64,000 bases of DNA, taken from NCBI RefSeq assembly GCF_000685035.1, contig NZ_BAYB01000014.1, positions 214,560 through 278,559 on the forward strand. The letters run 5' to 3'. Made by a program: the position numbers and the translations under genes. The notes beneath the pieces are model-generated. The model saw only the letters and a list, made by a program, of their open reading frames with translations. It was not told the DNA's origin and did no database searches. The stretch comes from Paraburkholderia ferrariae NBRC 106233. Lineage in GTDB: Bacteria; Pseudomonadota; Gammaproteobacteria; Burkholderiales; Burkholderiaceae. Of this stretch, positions 35,105-44,133 are shown piece by piece; position 1 is the stretch's first letter; every line of letters starts with the position of its first letter.

Positions 35105-35977
35105 TCAGTGCCGCGCTTCGCCCGGCGGCGGCAAGTCCCCCGCGTCGCCCGCGGGCTTTTCGTCGTCTTCGCTATCGTTGCTGCGCGCCCAGAAGAAGCG
35201 GTCGGGCATCCATGCCCCCATCCCCGGCCGGAACGCGCTCTGCACCGCCTGATAGAGATATTCCTGCGCTTCGCGTACCGCTTCGGGCGGCTCCTGGCCG
35301 TTGGCGAGCAGGGCGGCGATGGCCGCGCCCAGCGTGTCGGTCAAGCCCAGCATCGGCTGCGTCGCGCGGTCCCAGAGGTCCTGGCGCAACTGGCCATCTT
35401 CGCAATAGAGCGTGTTCACCACGCGGTGCGTGCCCGTTTCCATCGAAAGGATGTACTCGCAGCCGGTCGAAAGCAGGTGAGCGATCGCCGCGTCGAGGCT
35501 GGGTGCTTCCGCGTCGCCGTCGGGCTGCGCCAGCGCGATCAGCGTGGCGGCGTCGGCGATCAGCAGCGTCGTCTGCGGGACGAGCAGGTCTGCAATCGTT
35601 TCGCGCAGTTCGTCGGCGGCGAGCACGTGTTCGTCGTCGAGCGTGAAGTCGGGGGCGAGGATGAGCGGGACGTCGTCGTAGTCGGCCACCACTTCGGCAA
35701 TCGCGCTCACTACTTCGGCGCGCGTGGTGGCGCCCACCTTGAAGGCGGCCACCGGCATGTCTTCCAGCAGCATGCGCGCCTGGTTCGCGACGACCTCGGG
35801 GTCGAGTCCGGTGACTTCGTCGCTGCCCGCCGAATCGCGCACCGTATAGCCGGTGAGCGCGCTCACGCCGTGGCAGCCCATGCTGGCGAGCGTGAGCAGG
35901 TCGGCTTGCAGGCCGGCGCCGCCGGTCGGATCGGAGAGGCCGAAGGTAAGGACGATGGGAGGGGTGTCGCTGGACAT
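35105..35977 (-). CDS. thiD: Hydroxymethylpyrimidine/phosphomethylpyrimidine kinase
   Basis: Ribokinase-fold kinase of thiamine biosynthesis, phosphorylating HMP and HMP-P. From ATG 35977 it is 290 residues. The N-terminus PPIVLTFGLSDPTGGAGLQADLLTLASMGCHGVSALTGYTV-type region is characteristic (visible as GLSDPTGGAG and GCHGVSALTG), and LGLTDTLGAAIAALLANG near the C-terminus supplies the anion-hole/catalytic Asp region. In-frame ATG 36022 or TTG 36028 upstream are alternative starts; none has a good ribosome site. It is divergent from the rubredoxin gene, the arrangement common in Burkholderiales. Confidence 0.88.
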   Translation of the reverse strand: MSSDTPPIVLTFGLSDPTGGAGLQADLLTLASMGCHGVSALTGYTVRDSAGSDEVTGLDPEVVANQARMLLEDMPVAAFKVGATTRAEVVSAIAEVVADYDDVPLILAPDFTLDDEHVLAADELRETIADLLVPQTTLLIADAATLIALAQPDGDAEAPSLDAAIAHLLSTGCEYILSMETGTHRVVNTLYCEDGQLRQDLWDRATQPMLGLTDTLGAAIAALLANGQEPPEAVREAQEYLYQAVQSAFRPGMGAWMPDRFFWARSNDSEDDEKPAGDAGDLPPPGEARH

Positions 35978-36237
35978 GGAGGTGACGAAATGGTGGCTGG
36001 CCTGACGCGGTTGCGCCGACATGGCCAATTATGCGGCTTATCCGCGTTCCCGGGGACGGATGGCGCGCGCGGCGCGGGGGTTTTTGCGCGGCAGGCTTTT
36101 GCGCCCCCGATCCCGAAGCCGGCGGTGTGCCGCGACGATTCCCCGCTCACGGTTGCTAGGCACACAATCGGCAACACGGTACCATTCAGGCTCTTGTTTC
36201 CCGACCGATTTTTTCGACCTTTCGACGCGGCATAAGA

Positions 36238-36408
36238 ATGGAATATAGAAGCTGGATGTGCCTGATCTGCGGCTGGATCTACGACGAAGAAGCCGGTTTG
36301 CCGGACGAAGGTATTGCGCCCGGCACGCGCTGGGAGGACGTCCCGATCAACTGGACCTGTCCCGAATGCGGCGCGCGCAAGGAAGACTTCGAGATGGTCC
36401 AGATCTGA
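36238..36408 (+). CDS. rubA: Rubredoxin
   Basis: Small iron electron carrier of 56 residues. Four cysteines ligate one iron: Cys8 and Cys11 in CLICGWIYDE and Cys41 and Cys44 in CPECGARK. The aromatic residues of the fold are kept (Trp6, Tyr15, Trp32, Trp39). The start ATG is unambiguous. It may serve alkane hydroxylase, oxygen stress or diiron enzymes; the neighbours do not decide. Confidence 0.95.
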   Translation: MEYRSWMCLICGWIYDEEAGLPDEGIAPGTRWEDVPINWTCPECGARKEDFEMVQI

Positions 36409-36587
36409 CGCGCTGTGCCGGGGCGTGCGCGCTGGCGACAGCGGCAGGCTTCGCGCGCCCGGTGCCGGCAGTGCAGGTCGTGCAGGCAGTGCGGGTCATG
36501 GCGAAGGCCTGGCCTCAGCGGTAAGGTACGTCTTCCCGGGTTGCAATCCTTTTGGCAACTTTTGGCAATTGCCTTCGGCGCTCGCTC

Positions 36588-38072
36588 ATGAGTCTTCGTT
36601 CAACGTCCGCTGCCCGTTTCGAAGCCCTGCCTAATCCGCGTGGCGGCCACGTGCCGTTTGCCCAGGCGGCGCTTGCCGATGCGCTCGACGCGCTCGATAC
36701 CCACGCCGACGCGGCCACGCCGCTGCGCCGTGCCGCGCGCGCGTTGCGCGACGCGGGCTGGCTCGCGGCGGCGCGCTTCGCCGATACGCTGCTGCTGGCC
36801 TCGCCGCTCGCGCTGTCCGCGCCGGAACCGGTGGCGACGCCGCACAGCCTGCCGTCGCGCCAGGTCGCCGACGAGGACGGCGATGGCGACGTGCGCGCGC
36901 TCTTCAGGGCGGCGACCGGCGACCTGCTGGCGGCGCTCGGCCGCCATAACCTGCGCGAGCTTGCGTGCTCGCCCGCGCTTTTTGCGCGCCAGCATGCGCT
37001 CTTCGAGGTGCTGGCGGGGCATACGCCCGGCGTGGCGCTCCACTACGAGGATGTGGCGCTGCTCGGCCGGCCTGTCGCGCCCGCCACGCTGCGCGCGCAG
37101 CCGGCGCACCGGCTCGCCCGGCTGCGCGCGCGCTACGAGGCGGCGCTGCTGCCCGCGCTCAAGACGCGCACCGCCAACGGCAGCCGCGCGGCGGCCGCCT
37201 GGGCGGGCGCGGCCTTCGACGAGATGGACGCCTGTTTCGCCGAACTCGCGAGCGCCGATCCCTACGACTACTGGCGCCTCGCGGCGGCCTGCGCGCGCAC
37301 GCTGCGGCGTGGTGCGGGCTTCTGGGGCGACGAGGACCTGCGGCGCTTCTACGCGCGCTGCAATCTGCTGCTGGCCGACCATGCCCATGGGCTGCGCCTC
37401 GCGCCTCAGTCGCTCGTGCGCGCGACGCTTGCGCTCCTGTGGCGCGATTACGCGCTTTTCGGCGCGTCGGCGGAGGACACCGCCGACGTGGACCTGCTGA
37501 ACGACCACGGCCTGACGGTCGATTGGCACGTTGCCGGCACGCAGGCCTCCGAGGCGCTCTGGGAAGCGGGCGCGGCGCAGGCCGACGCGCTCGCCTCGCA
37601 GGTGGCGCACGTGCGCGATCTCGGCGCCCTCGCGGTCAATGCCAACGCCTACGAAGACTTTCTGCAGACAGCCGATGCCGCCATGATTGCGCTGACCGAC
37701 CATGCGCGCGCGCTTTCGCGCCGTACGCGGCGCGAGGCGGCGGACGCGCTGCTCGCGGCCGAGGCGGCCTATCGCCTCGCGGCGGCGGCCTGGGCGCTCG
37801 GGCTGGGCCATGTGGGGCTGCTGGCGGATGCGCTGGGCCTCGCGTGGCGGCGCACGGCGCATGCGATGTCGCAAACCGAGGCGGCGCAGGTGCCGCTCGC
37901 CGCGAGCGCGATTGCGGCCCCGGACCCGGACGCCATCGAACAGGCCAGCGAGGCCCTGCGCGCGATGCTGCACAAGATCGCGGCCGGTGTGCCGCAAACG
38001 GATGCGTCGGCCGCCGTGCGTGCGCTTGCGGCGGCGATTACGGCTTCACCGGCGCGCCCCGCGGCGCAATGA
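36588..38072 (+). CDS. Ala-rich helical protein of unknown function
   Basis: Product of 494 residues from ATG 36588 (a TTG at 36552 is possible). It is about a quarter alanine and predicted to be all-helical, with no signal peptide and no membrane segment. I see no catalytic motif. In related Burkholderiales the space between rubredoxin and yqgE is occupied by the pilGHIJ-chpA chemosensory genes. The helical bundle could therefore be a relict of the Hpt-rich N-terminus of ChpA or a FimL-like protein. That is inference from position; I do not see intact phosphorylatable Hpt histidine motifs. Confidence 0.55.
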   Translation: MSLRSTSAARFEALPNPRGGHVPFAQAALADALDALDTHADAATPLRRAARALRDAGWLAAARFADTLLLASPLALSAPEPVATPHSLPSRQVADEDGDGDVRALFRAATGDLLAALGRHNLRELACSPALFARQHALFEVLAGHTPGVALHYEDVALLGRPVAPATLRAQPAHRLARLRARYEAALLPALKTRTANGSRAAAAWAGAAFDEMDACFAELASADPYDYWRLAAACARTLRRGAGFWGDEDLRRFYARCNLLLADHAHGLRLAPQSLVRATLALLWRDYALFGASAEDTADVDLLNDHGLTVDWHVAGTQASEALWEAGAAQADALASQVAHVRDLGALAVNANAYEDFLQTADAAMIALTDHARALSRRTRREAADALLAAEAAYRLAAAAWALGLGHVGLLADALGLAWRRTAHAMSQTEAAQVPLAASAIAAPDPDAIEQASEALRAMLHKIAAGVPQTDASAAVRALAAAITASPARPAAQ

Positions 38073-38377
38073 ACGCGAGCAGGCATCGTGCTTGCATGCT
38101 GTCGCTGATTGCCGTTCTTGCCCGCTTGCCGATCCCCGTCCGGCACGTCTTCTTCTTCCGCCTCGTCCCGCTCTCCGCGCCCGTTTTCCGGCGGGCTGGC
38201 GGCCGGCCTCGCAGGCTCGGCGCGTCAGCGTGTTAGAGTGAGCGCAAGGCCCTGTAACAGGGAGTGTGGCCACAGGGCGCAGTGGTATCGCGGCGCACCA
38301 CGCCAAGGCGCCCGGCCAGGGCCTGGCACACCGGCAGCCGTCCGCCATTGCCCATCGTCTTTGCTAGAATTCAAACC
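38073..38377. other. Intergenic region before yqgE
   Basis: No gene is supported. Around 38250-38280 the sequences CCCTGTAACAGGG and GCCCTGT ... ACAGGGC can form two mutually exclusive small hairpins. TAGAAT (38365-38370) lies only seven bases before the yqgE start and is not a credible -10 for it. Confidence 0.4.
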
Positions 38378-38956
38378 ATGTCCAAGAGTAACGATCGCAT
38401 CAATCTGACCAACCAGTTCCTGATCGCCATGCCCAATATGGCAGATCCTACTTTTTCAGGAACGGTGGTGTACCTTTGCGATCATTCCGAGCGCGGCGCG
38501 CTGGGCCTCGTTATCAATCGTCCCACCGACATCGATCTGCAGGCGCTCTTCTCGCGCATCGACCTCAAGCTCGAAATCGAACCGCTGTTGCACGTGCCCG
38601 TCTATTTCGGCGGCCCCGTGCAGACCGAGCGCGGCTTCGTGCTGCACGCGCCCGAAGAGGGCACCAACTACACCTCGTCGATGTCCGTGCCGGGCGGGCT
38701 CGAGATGACCACGTCGAAGGACGTGCTCGAAGCCGTCGCGAACGGCAACGGCCCCGAACGTTTCCTGCTCACGCTCGGCCATGCCGGCTGGGGCGCGGGC
38801 CAGCTCGAAGACGAAATCTCGAAGAACGGCTGGCTCACCGTGGAAGCCGATCCCAAGATCGTCTTCGACGTGCCCGCCGAAGAGCGCTTCGAAGCGGCGC
38901 TTGCGCTGCTCGGCATTTCGTCGTCGATGCTCTCGGGCGAGGCGGGTCACGCATGA
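38378..38956 (+). CDS. yqgE: YqgE/AlgH family protein
   Basis: Conserved protein of 192 residues of the UPF0301 family, function still unclear. The start region NLTNQFLIAMPNMADPTFSGTVVYLCDHSERGALGLVINRP (visible as AMPNMADPTF and GALGLVINRP), YFGGPVQTERGFVLH and LGHAGWGAGQLEDEI are typical. It overlaps yqgF by four bases (ATGA). The yqgE-yqgF pair is widely conserved in proteobacteria. Confidence 0.95.
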   Translation: MSKSNDRINLTNQFLIAMPNMADPTFSGTVVYLCDHSERGALGLVINRPTDIDLQALFSRIDLKLEIEPLLHVPVYFGGPVQTERGFVLHAPEEGTNYTSSMSVPGGLEMTTSKDVLEAVANGNGPERFLLTLGHAGWGAGQLEDEISKNGWLTVEADPKIVFDVPAEERFEAALALLGISSSMLSGEAGHA

Positions 38957-39423
38957 GCGTGGCTGCCGGGCGGGGAGCGGCCGAGGCCACCCTGCTTGCG
39001 TTCGACTACGGCGAAAAGCGCATTGGCGTGGCGCTGGGCAATGTGCTCACGCATAGCGCTCGCTCGCTCACCGTCATCCAGAACCGCAGCCGCGATTACC
39101 GCTTCGAAGCGATCGGCGCGCTCGTGCGCGAATGGCAGCCCGACCTGCTCGTCGTGGGCCTGCCGTGCCACCCGGACGGTACGCCGCACGCCATGACGCA
39201 GCACGCCAAACGCTTCGGCAACCAGTTGAACGGCCGCTTCAATCTGCCCGTGGTGTGGGTGGACGAACGCTATTCGTCGGTCGATGCCGAAGCGCGCCTG
39301 CGCGAACGCGGCGAATTTCGCGTCGAATATGGCGGCAAGCACGCGAGCGGACAGATCGACGCCGAAGCCGCCTGCGTGATCCTGCAGCAATACCTCGACG
39401 AACGCTCCGCCTCCCCGTCATGA
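38953..39423 (+). CDS. yqgF: YqgF/RuvX Holliday junction resolvase-like nuclease
   Basis: RNase H-fold protein of 156 residues, implicated in 16S rRNA 5' end processing and Holliday junction resolution. It has LAFDYGEKRIGVALGN with the first catalytic Asp, VVGLPCHPDGTPHAMT, VVWVDERYSSVDAEARLRE and the C-terminal acidic site in SGQIDAEAACVILQQYL. Both ends overlap neighbours as ATGA, so yqgE, yqgF and pyrR are translationally coupled. Confidence 0.95.
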   Translation: MSVAAGRGAAEATLLAFDYGEKRIGVALGNVLTHSARSLTVIQNRSRDYRFEAIGALVREWQPDLLVVGLPCHPDGTPHAMTQHAKRFGNQLNGRFNLPVVWVDERYSSVDAEARLRERGEFRVEYGGKHASGQIDAEAACVILQQYLDERSASPS

Positions 39424-39986
39424 ACGTCACACGTGTCGCGACTCCTGGCGAAACGCCGGATGCCGAGGCGCTCTATCGCGCCTTGCTCGACCAGATCCGC
39501 GCGGCGTATGCCCCGTCCGCGACGACGGGCGACAGCAGCGCCTTCAGCGGTCCGGACGCCATCGCGCTCGCGGGCATCCACAGCGGCGGAGCGTGGCTTG
39601 CCGCGCGGCTTGCGCAGGACCTGGGCGCGGGCGCCGCGGGCATCGTCAACGTCGCGCTGCATCGCGACGACTACGCGAAAAAAGGCTTGCATAGCGAGGC
39701 GCGGGCCACTTCGCTGCCGTTCGACGTAGAAGGGCGCCGCATCCTGCTGGTGGACGACGTGCTGCACACGGGCCGCACCGTGCGCGCGGCGCTCAACGAA
39801 CTCTACGATTACGGCCGTCCCGCCTCGGTGACGCTTGCCGTGCTCGTCGATCGCGGCGAACGCGAACTGCCCGTGGCCGCGCGCTTTGCCGGCACGAGCG
39901 TCGCATTGCCCGCCGGTGCCACACTCGTGCTCGAGCAAGACGGCGACGCGCGCTTTGCCTTCCGTGTGGAGCCGCCACGCACCTGA
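39420..39986 (+). CDS. pyrR: PyrR-type phosphoribosyltransferase
   Basis: PRPP-binding protein of 188 residues, PyrR family (uracil phosphoribosyltransferase and, in Gram-positives, an RNA-binding attenuation regulator). The PRPP loop is RILLVDDVLHTGRTVRAAL and LAGIHSGGAWLAARLA precedes it. Position directly ahead of pyrB supports a role in pyrimidine synthesis or salvage. No obvious attenuator is present between pyrR and pyrB, so RNA-binding regulation is not evident here. Confidence 0.92.
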   Translation: MNVTRVATPGETPDAEALYRALLDQIRAAYAPSATTGDSSAFSGPDAIALAGIHSGGAWLAARLAQDLGAGAAGIVNVALHRDDYAKKGLHSEARATSLPFDVEGRRILLVDDVLHTGRTVRAALNELYDYGRPASVTLAVLVDRGERELPVAARFAGTSVALPAGATLVLEQDGDARFAFRVEPPRT

Positions 39987-40046
39987 TTGCCGCGCCCACC
40001 TTCGTTGTTGCGTTTGACCCGGCCCTGCATCCAGAGGACCCCTACC

Positions 40047-41069
40047 ATGAACACCCAGCCCACTTCCCGCGAAGCCCGCAGCACCGATAGCGGACGCTTT
40101 CGCCATGGCTTCCTGAAGGGCAATCCGCAGCTCACGAAGAACGGAGAGCTCAAGCATCTGCTGACGATCGAGGGCCTGCCGCGCGCGATCGTCACGCATA
40201 TTCTCGACACGGCCGCGCAGTTCGTGAGCGTCACCGACCGCGACGTGAAGAAGGTGCCGCTCCTGCGCGGCAAATCGGTGTTCAACCTGTTCTTCGAGAA
40301 CTCCACGCGCACGCGCACGACCTTCGAAATCGCTGCGAAGCGCCTCTCGGCGGACGTGCTGAACCTGAACATCAACGCCTCGTCGACGAGCAAGGGCGAA
40401 TCGCTGCTCGACACGATCGGCAACCTCTCGGCCATGCACGCCGACATGTTCGTCGTGCGCCACGCGTCGAGCGGCGCACCGTATCTGATCGCCGAACACT
40501 GCGCACCGCACGTGCACGTGATCAACGCGGGCGACGGACGCCACGCGCACCCCACCCAGGGGCTGCTCGACATGTACACGATTCGCCACTACAAGCGCGA
40601 CTTCACGAACCTGCGCGTGGCGATCGTGGGCGACATCCTGCATTCGCGCGTGGCGCGCTCGGACATTCACGCGCTCACGACGCTGGGCGTGCCCGAAGTG
40701 CGCGCGATCGGTCCGCGCACGCTCCTGCCGGGCGGCCTCGAACAGATGGGCGTGCGTGTGTTCCACAACCTCGACGAGGGCCTCAAGGACGTCGATGTCG
40801 TCATCATGCTGCGCCTGCAGAACGAACGCATGAGCGGCGCGCTGCTGCCCTCCGCGCAGGAATACTTCAAGAGCTGGGGCCTCACGTCCGAACGGCTGGC
40901 GCTGGCCGCGCCCGACGCGATCGTGATGCACCCGGGGCCGATGAACCGCGGCGTCGAAATCGACTCGCAGGTGGCCGACGGCCCGCAGTCGGTGATCCTC
41001 GACCAGGTGAGCTTCGGCATCGCGGTGCGCATGGCCGTGATGGGCATTGTCGCCGGCAACCACGAGTGA
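40047..41069 (+). CDS. pyrB: Aspartate carbamoyltransferase, catalytic subunit
   Basis: Forms N-carbamoyl-L-aspartate from carbamoyl phosphate and aspartate, the committed step of pyrimidine synthesis. 340 residues from ATG 40047, with AGAGGA eight bases upstream. Signatures are FFENSTRTRTTFEIAAKRL (carbamoyl phosphate site), SSTSKGESLLDT (80s-type loop) and MHPGPMNRGVEI. The N-terminal extension of about 30 residues is usual in the class that associates with an inactive dihydroorotase, which is indeed the next gene. Confidence 0.96.
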   Translation: MNTQPTSREARSTDSGRFRHGFLKGNPQLTKNGELKHLLTIEGLPRAIVTHILDTAAQFVSVTDRDVKKVPLLRGKSVFNLFFENSTRTRTTFEIAAKRLSADVLNLNINASSTSKGESLLDTIGNLSAMHADMFVVRHASSGAPYLIAEHCAPHVHVINAGDGRHAHPTQGLLDMYTIRHYKRDFTNLRVAIVGDILHSRVARSDIHALTTLGVPEVRAIGPRTLLPGGLEQMGVRVFHNLDEGLKDVDVVIMLRLQNERMSGALLPSAQEYFKSWGLTSERLALAAPDAIVMHPGPMNRGVEIDSQVADGPQSVILDQVSFGIAVRMAVMGIVAGNHE

Positions 41070-41094
41070 ACAGGCGAGACAACAAAGGCAGCGC

Positions 41095-42372
41095 ATGAAG
41101 ATCCATATTCAAGGCGGCACGCTGATCGATCCCGAGGGCGGCACCGAACCCAGACAGGACGTGTACATCGCGGCGGGGAAGATCGTCGCGCTGGGCGAGG
41201 CGCCCGCCGACTTCCACGCCGACCGGACCCTCGACGCGCGCGGGCTGCATATCGCACCGGGCCTCGTGGACCTGTGCGCGCGGCTGCGCGAACCGGGCTA
41301 CGAGCACAAGGCGACGCTCGACTCCGAAATGGCCGCGGCGCTGGCGGGCGGGGTGACGAGCCTCGTGTGCCCGCCCGACACCGACCCCGTGCTCGACGAG
41401 GCGGGCCTGATCGAAATGCTCGGCTTTCGCGTGAGCAAGCTCGAACGCGCGCGCGTGTATCCGCTGGGCGCGCTCACGGTGGGCCTCAAGGGCGAGGTGA
41501 TCACCGAAATGGTGTCGCTGACCGAAGCGGGCTGCATCGGCTTCACCCAGGCCGACCACCCGATCGCCGATACCCAGGTCCTGCTGCGCGCGCTCCAGTA
41601 CGCGAGCACCTACGGCTACGCCGTCTGGCTGCGGCCGCAGGACGCGTATCTCGCGAAGGGCGGCGTGGCGGCGAGCGGCGCGGTGGCCTCGCGCATGGGC
41701 CTCTCCGGCGTGCCCGTGAGCGCGGAGACGATCGCGCTCTTCACGCTCTTCGAACTGATGCGCGTGACGGGCGCGCGCGTGCACGTGATGCACCTCTCGT
41801 CGGCGGCGGGCGTCGCGCTCGTGCGCGCGGCGAAGGCCGAGGGTCTGCCCGTGACCTGCGATGTGAGCGCAAACCACCTCCACCTGATCGACATGGACAT
41901 CGGCTATTTCAATGCGCAGTTCCGCCTCGACCCGCCGCTGCGCCAGCAGCGCGACCGCGAAGCGATACGCGCGGGTCTCGCCGACGGCACGATCGACGCG
42001 ATCTGCTCCGACCATACGCCCGTGGACGACGACGAAAAGCTGCTGCCCTTCGGCGAGGCCACGCCGGGCGCGACGGGCCTCGAACTCCTGCTCTCGCTCA
42101 CCGTGAAATGGGCTCAGGAAGCGGGCGTGCCGCTCGCGAAGGCGCTCGCGCGCGTGACCTCGGTGCCGGCCGCGGTGATCGGGGCGCAGGCAGGGCATCT
42201 GGCGCCGGGTGCGCACGCCGACCTTTGCCTCTTCGACGCCAGGGCGCACTGGCACGTGGAGCCGCGGGCATTGAAGAGCCAGGGGCACAATACGCCGTTC
42301 CTCGGCTACGAACTGCCTGCCGTGGTGCGCGCGACGATTGTCGCTGGGCGCATCGGCTTCGAGCGCCATTGA
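41095..42372 (+). CDS. pyrC: Inactive dihydroorotase homologue (PyrC'/PyrX)
   Basis: Amidohydrolase-fold protein of 425 residues. The metal-binding HxH that normally reads DxHxHLREPG is replaced by Cys61-Ala-Arg63 in GLVDLCARLREPG, and the later PHH-type histidine pair is Asn260-His261 in VSANHLHL. With those zinc ligands gone it should not hydrolyse dihydroorotate. In Pseudomonas-type complexes such a pseudo-dihydroorotase is needed for assembly or activity of PyrB, which fits the gene order. A functional dihydroorotase must be coded elsewhere. ATG 41095 is chosen over 41047, which would overlap pyrB. Confidence 0.88.
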   Translation: MKIHIQGGTLIDPEGGTEPRQDVYIAAGKIVALGEAPADFHADRTLDARGLHIAPGLVDLCARLREPGYEHKATLDSEMAAALAGGVTSLVCPPDTDPVLDEAGLIEMLGFRVSKLERARVYPLGALTVGLKGEVITEMVSLTEAGCIGFTQADHPIADTQVLLRALQYASTYGYAVWLRPQDAYLAKGGVAASGAVASRMGLSGVPVSAETIALFTLFELMRVTGARVHVMHLSSAAGVALVRAAKAEGLPVTCDVSANHLHLIDMDIGYFNAQFRLDPPLRQQRDREAIRAGLADGTIDAICSDHTPVDDDEKLLPFGEATPGATGLELLLSLTVKWAQEAGVPLAKALARVTSVPAAVIGAQAGHLAPGAHADLCLFDARAHWHVEPRALKSQGHNTPFLGYELPAVVRATIVAGRIGFERH

Positions 42373-42436
42373 AGGCCTTTCGTACCATCCACCTACACGG
42401 CACGCACCGATCGATACCGTTTTCGTCTCGTTGACC

Positions 42437-43183
42437 ATGAGCCTCTTCGTACGCAAGACCCGTCTGCTTGCCCACCTGCTGCGCGGTGCCTGCACCGTCG
42501 CGCTGCGCTTTCCGCGCGCGAGCGCCGAGGCGCGCCACGCCATGAACCGCGCGTGGTCGCTCAGGATGCTCGAACTGTGCGGCATGAAGCTCGTCGTCCA
42601 CAACGACGCGGCGACGCTCGATGCGGGCGCGCTCGTCGTCAGCAACCATATCTCGTGGATCGACATCTACGTGATCAATGCGTGGCGGCCGACGCCGTTC
42701 GTCTCCAAGGCCGAGATCCGCAACTGGCCGCTGATCGGCTGGTTTGCGCAAAACCTCGATACGGTGTTCGTCGAGCGCGAAAAGCGCAGCGACGCGCGGC
42801 GCATCATGCACGAACTCGCGGCGCGGCTTCAGCGCGGCGAACTGATGTGCGTGTTCCCCGAAGGCACGACCTCGGACGGGCGGGCGCTCAAGCCGTTTCA
42901 CACGAACCTGTTCCAGGCGGCGGTGGAAGCGGAGCAGCCGGTGCAGCCGCTGTGCATCTACTACGAGGATGCGCAGGGGCGGCAGTCGCTGGCGCCGGCG
43001 TATATCGATGACGTGTCGCTCAAGCAGTCGCTCGATGCGCTTTTAAAGGCGGGGCCGCTTACCGCGCACGTGTATGTGGGCGAGCCGATCGCGGCCGAAG
43101 GCGACCGGCGCAAGCTCGCCGGGCAGGCGCAGGCGGCGGTGGAGGCGGCGCTGGAGTCGATGCGGGGGGCGGTGGGGGTTTGA
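42437..43183 (+). CDS. plsC: 1-acylglycerol-3-phosphate acyltransferase
   Basis: Membrane-associated acyltransferase making phosphatidic acid, 248 residues from ATG 42437. The four family motifs are clear: SNHISWIDIY (HX4D), TVFVEREKRSD, CVFPEGTTSDG and the following PVQPLCIYYED region. A hydrophobic N-terminal helix is near residues 10-30. It ends the conserved yqgE-plsC block and is followed by the degraded rmd gene. Confidence 0.93.
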   Translation: MSLFVRKTRLLAHLLRGACTVALRFPRASAEARHAMNRAWSLRMLELCGMKLVVHNDAATLDAGALVVSNHISWIDIYVINAWRPTPFVSKAEIRNWPLIGWFAQNLDTVFVEREKRSDARRIMHELAARLQRGELMCVFPEGTTSDGRALKPFHTNLFQAAVEAEQPVQPLCIYYEDAQGRQSLAPAYIDDVSLKQSLDALLKAGPLTAHVYVGEPIAAEGDRRKLAGQAQAAVEAALESMRGAVGV

Positions 43184-43223
43184 AGGGCAGAGTCCGAACG
43201 CCTTTTTGCCAGGAGAGTTACCC

Positions 43224-44110
43224 ATGACGCTTCAATCCGGCGCCCAGGGGCGGGTTTCATTGCCTGCCTGGCTTGATTGGCACCCATATCGCAGCGGAGT
43301 TGGCCGCTGCGGACCACGACATGGTCGGCTGCTCGATGTCAGGAAACGCGGCTGTGTGTGATATCGAAGAAAGGCTCGCTATCACACCGATTGAGCGGTG
43401 CTGCAGCCTGATTTGCGAATTCCGTCCAATGCACCTCGTGCATCTCGCCGCAATCAGCTTTGTTGGCCATTCCAAGGGCGCGATTTTTATCGCGTCACGT
43501 GCTCGGCAGCCTTAACCTGGTGCAGGCCTTGGAGGGCGCGACCCACACGCCGGACTGGAGTCTGATTGCGAGCCGCGCGATTATCTTGGGCGACGTGTTG
43601 GGAGATCCGATCAACGAGACGTTCCCTATAGCGCTGATCAACCACTGCGCGGCGAGCGGGGCGGCGATGGAGTCGCCCGTGCGGACTTGGTTCAACCGTC
43701 TTCCGATCGTGGTCACGCGACCGTTTAACTACACTGACGTAGTCGATCGGAGCGCTTCCTCGTGCCAAAGATAGTCTCGCACTTCGCGCGGCGAGAGCGC
43801 ATGATTTCACTTGGTAATATCGATGTCGCACGTGATTTTTTCGGATGCGCGCTATATCGTGTAGGTATACCAGCACCTGCTCGAATCGAACGTGGCTGGA
43901 GAAGCGGTCGAGGTTTGCACGGGGTACCCTTCGCGCTGTGCCGCGAGCTTACGGACCACTCGCTGAAAGTCGAGGTCAATCCTGCGTGCGTGCGCAGGAC
44001 CGATGTCCGGGTGCTGGCTGGCTCGCAGAGGAAATTGTAGATGCTCGTGCCCGCCGCAGAGGCGCCCCCCGTTTATCCGCAAGCTGCGCCGGATGTTTGC
44101 CAGCGAGTGA
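43224..44110 (+). pseudogene. Degraded GDP-6-deoxy-4-keto-D-mannose reductase (rmd-like)
   Basis: Pieces of one SDR-type reductase appear in order but in changing frames: IGTHIAAELAAADHDMVG and HLVHLAAISFVGHS (frame of 43273), LGSLNLVQALE and VVTRPFNYT (frame of 43460), PKIVSHFARRERMISLGNIDVARDF (frame of 43762), and a final LRRMFASE before TGA 44108-44110. At least four frameshifts and one in-frame TAG (near 43865) break it. The catalytic YxxxK has become CxxxG in NHCAASGAAME. An intact ATG with AGGAGAG upstream remains. Intact Rmd enzymes make GDP-D-rhamnose for surface glycans. Confidence 0.9.
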
Positions 44111-44133
44111 GAGAGTGGCGCCAAGGCTACGCT

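Noticed and set aside
38250..38290. Attenuator before yqgE
   Set aside because: The alternative small hairpins are only 5-7 bp, no leader peptide or T run is present, so the signal is too weak to call.
41047..41094. Upstream ATG for the dihydroorotase homologue
   Set aside because: It would overlap pyrB and add a non-conserved Gln/Arg-rich tail; MKIHIQGGTL is the usual family start.
43273..43861. Separate small genes at 43273, 43460 and 43762
   Set aside because: Together they are consecutive fragments of one reductase in shifted frames, so a single pseudogene explains them.
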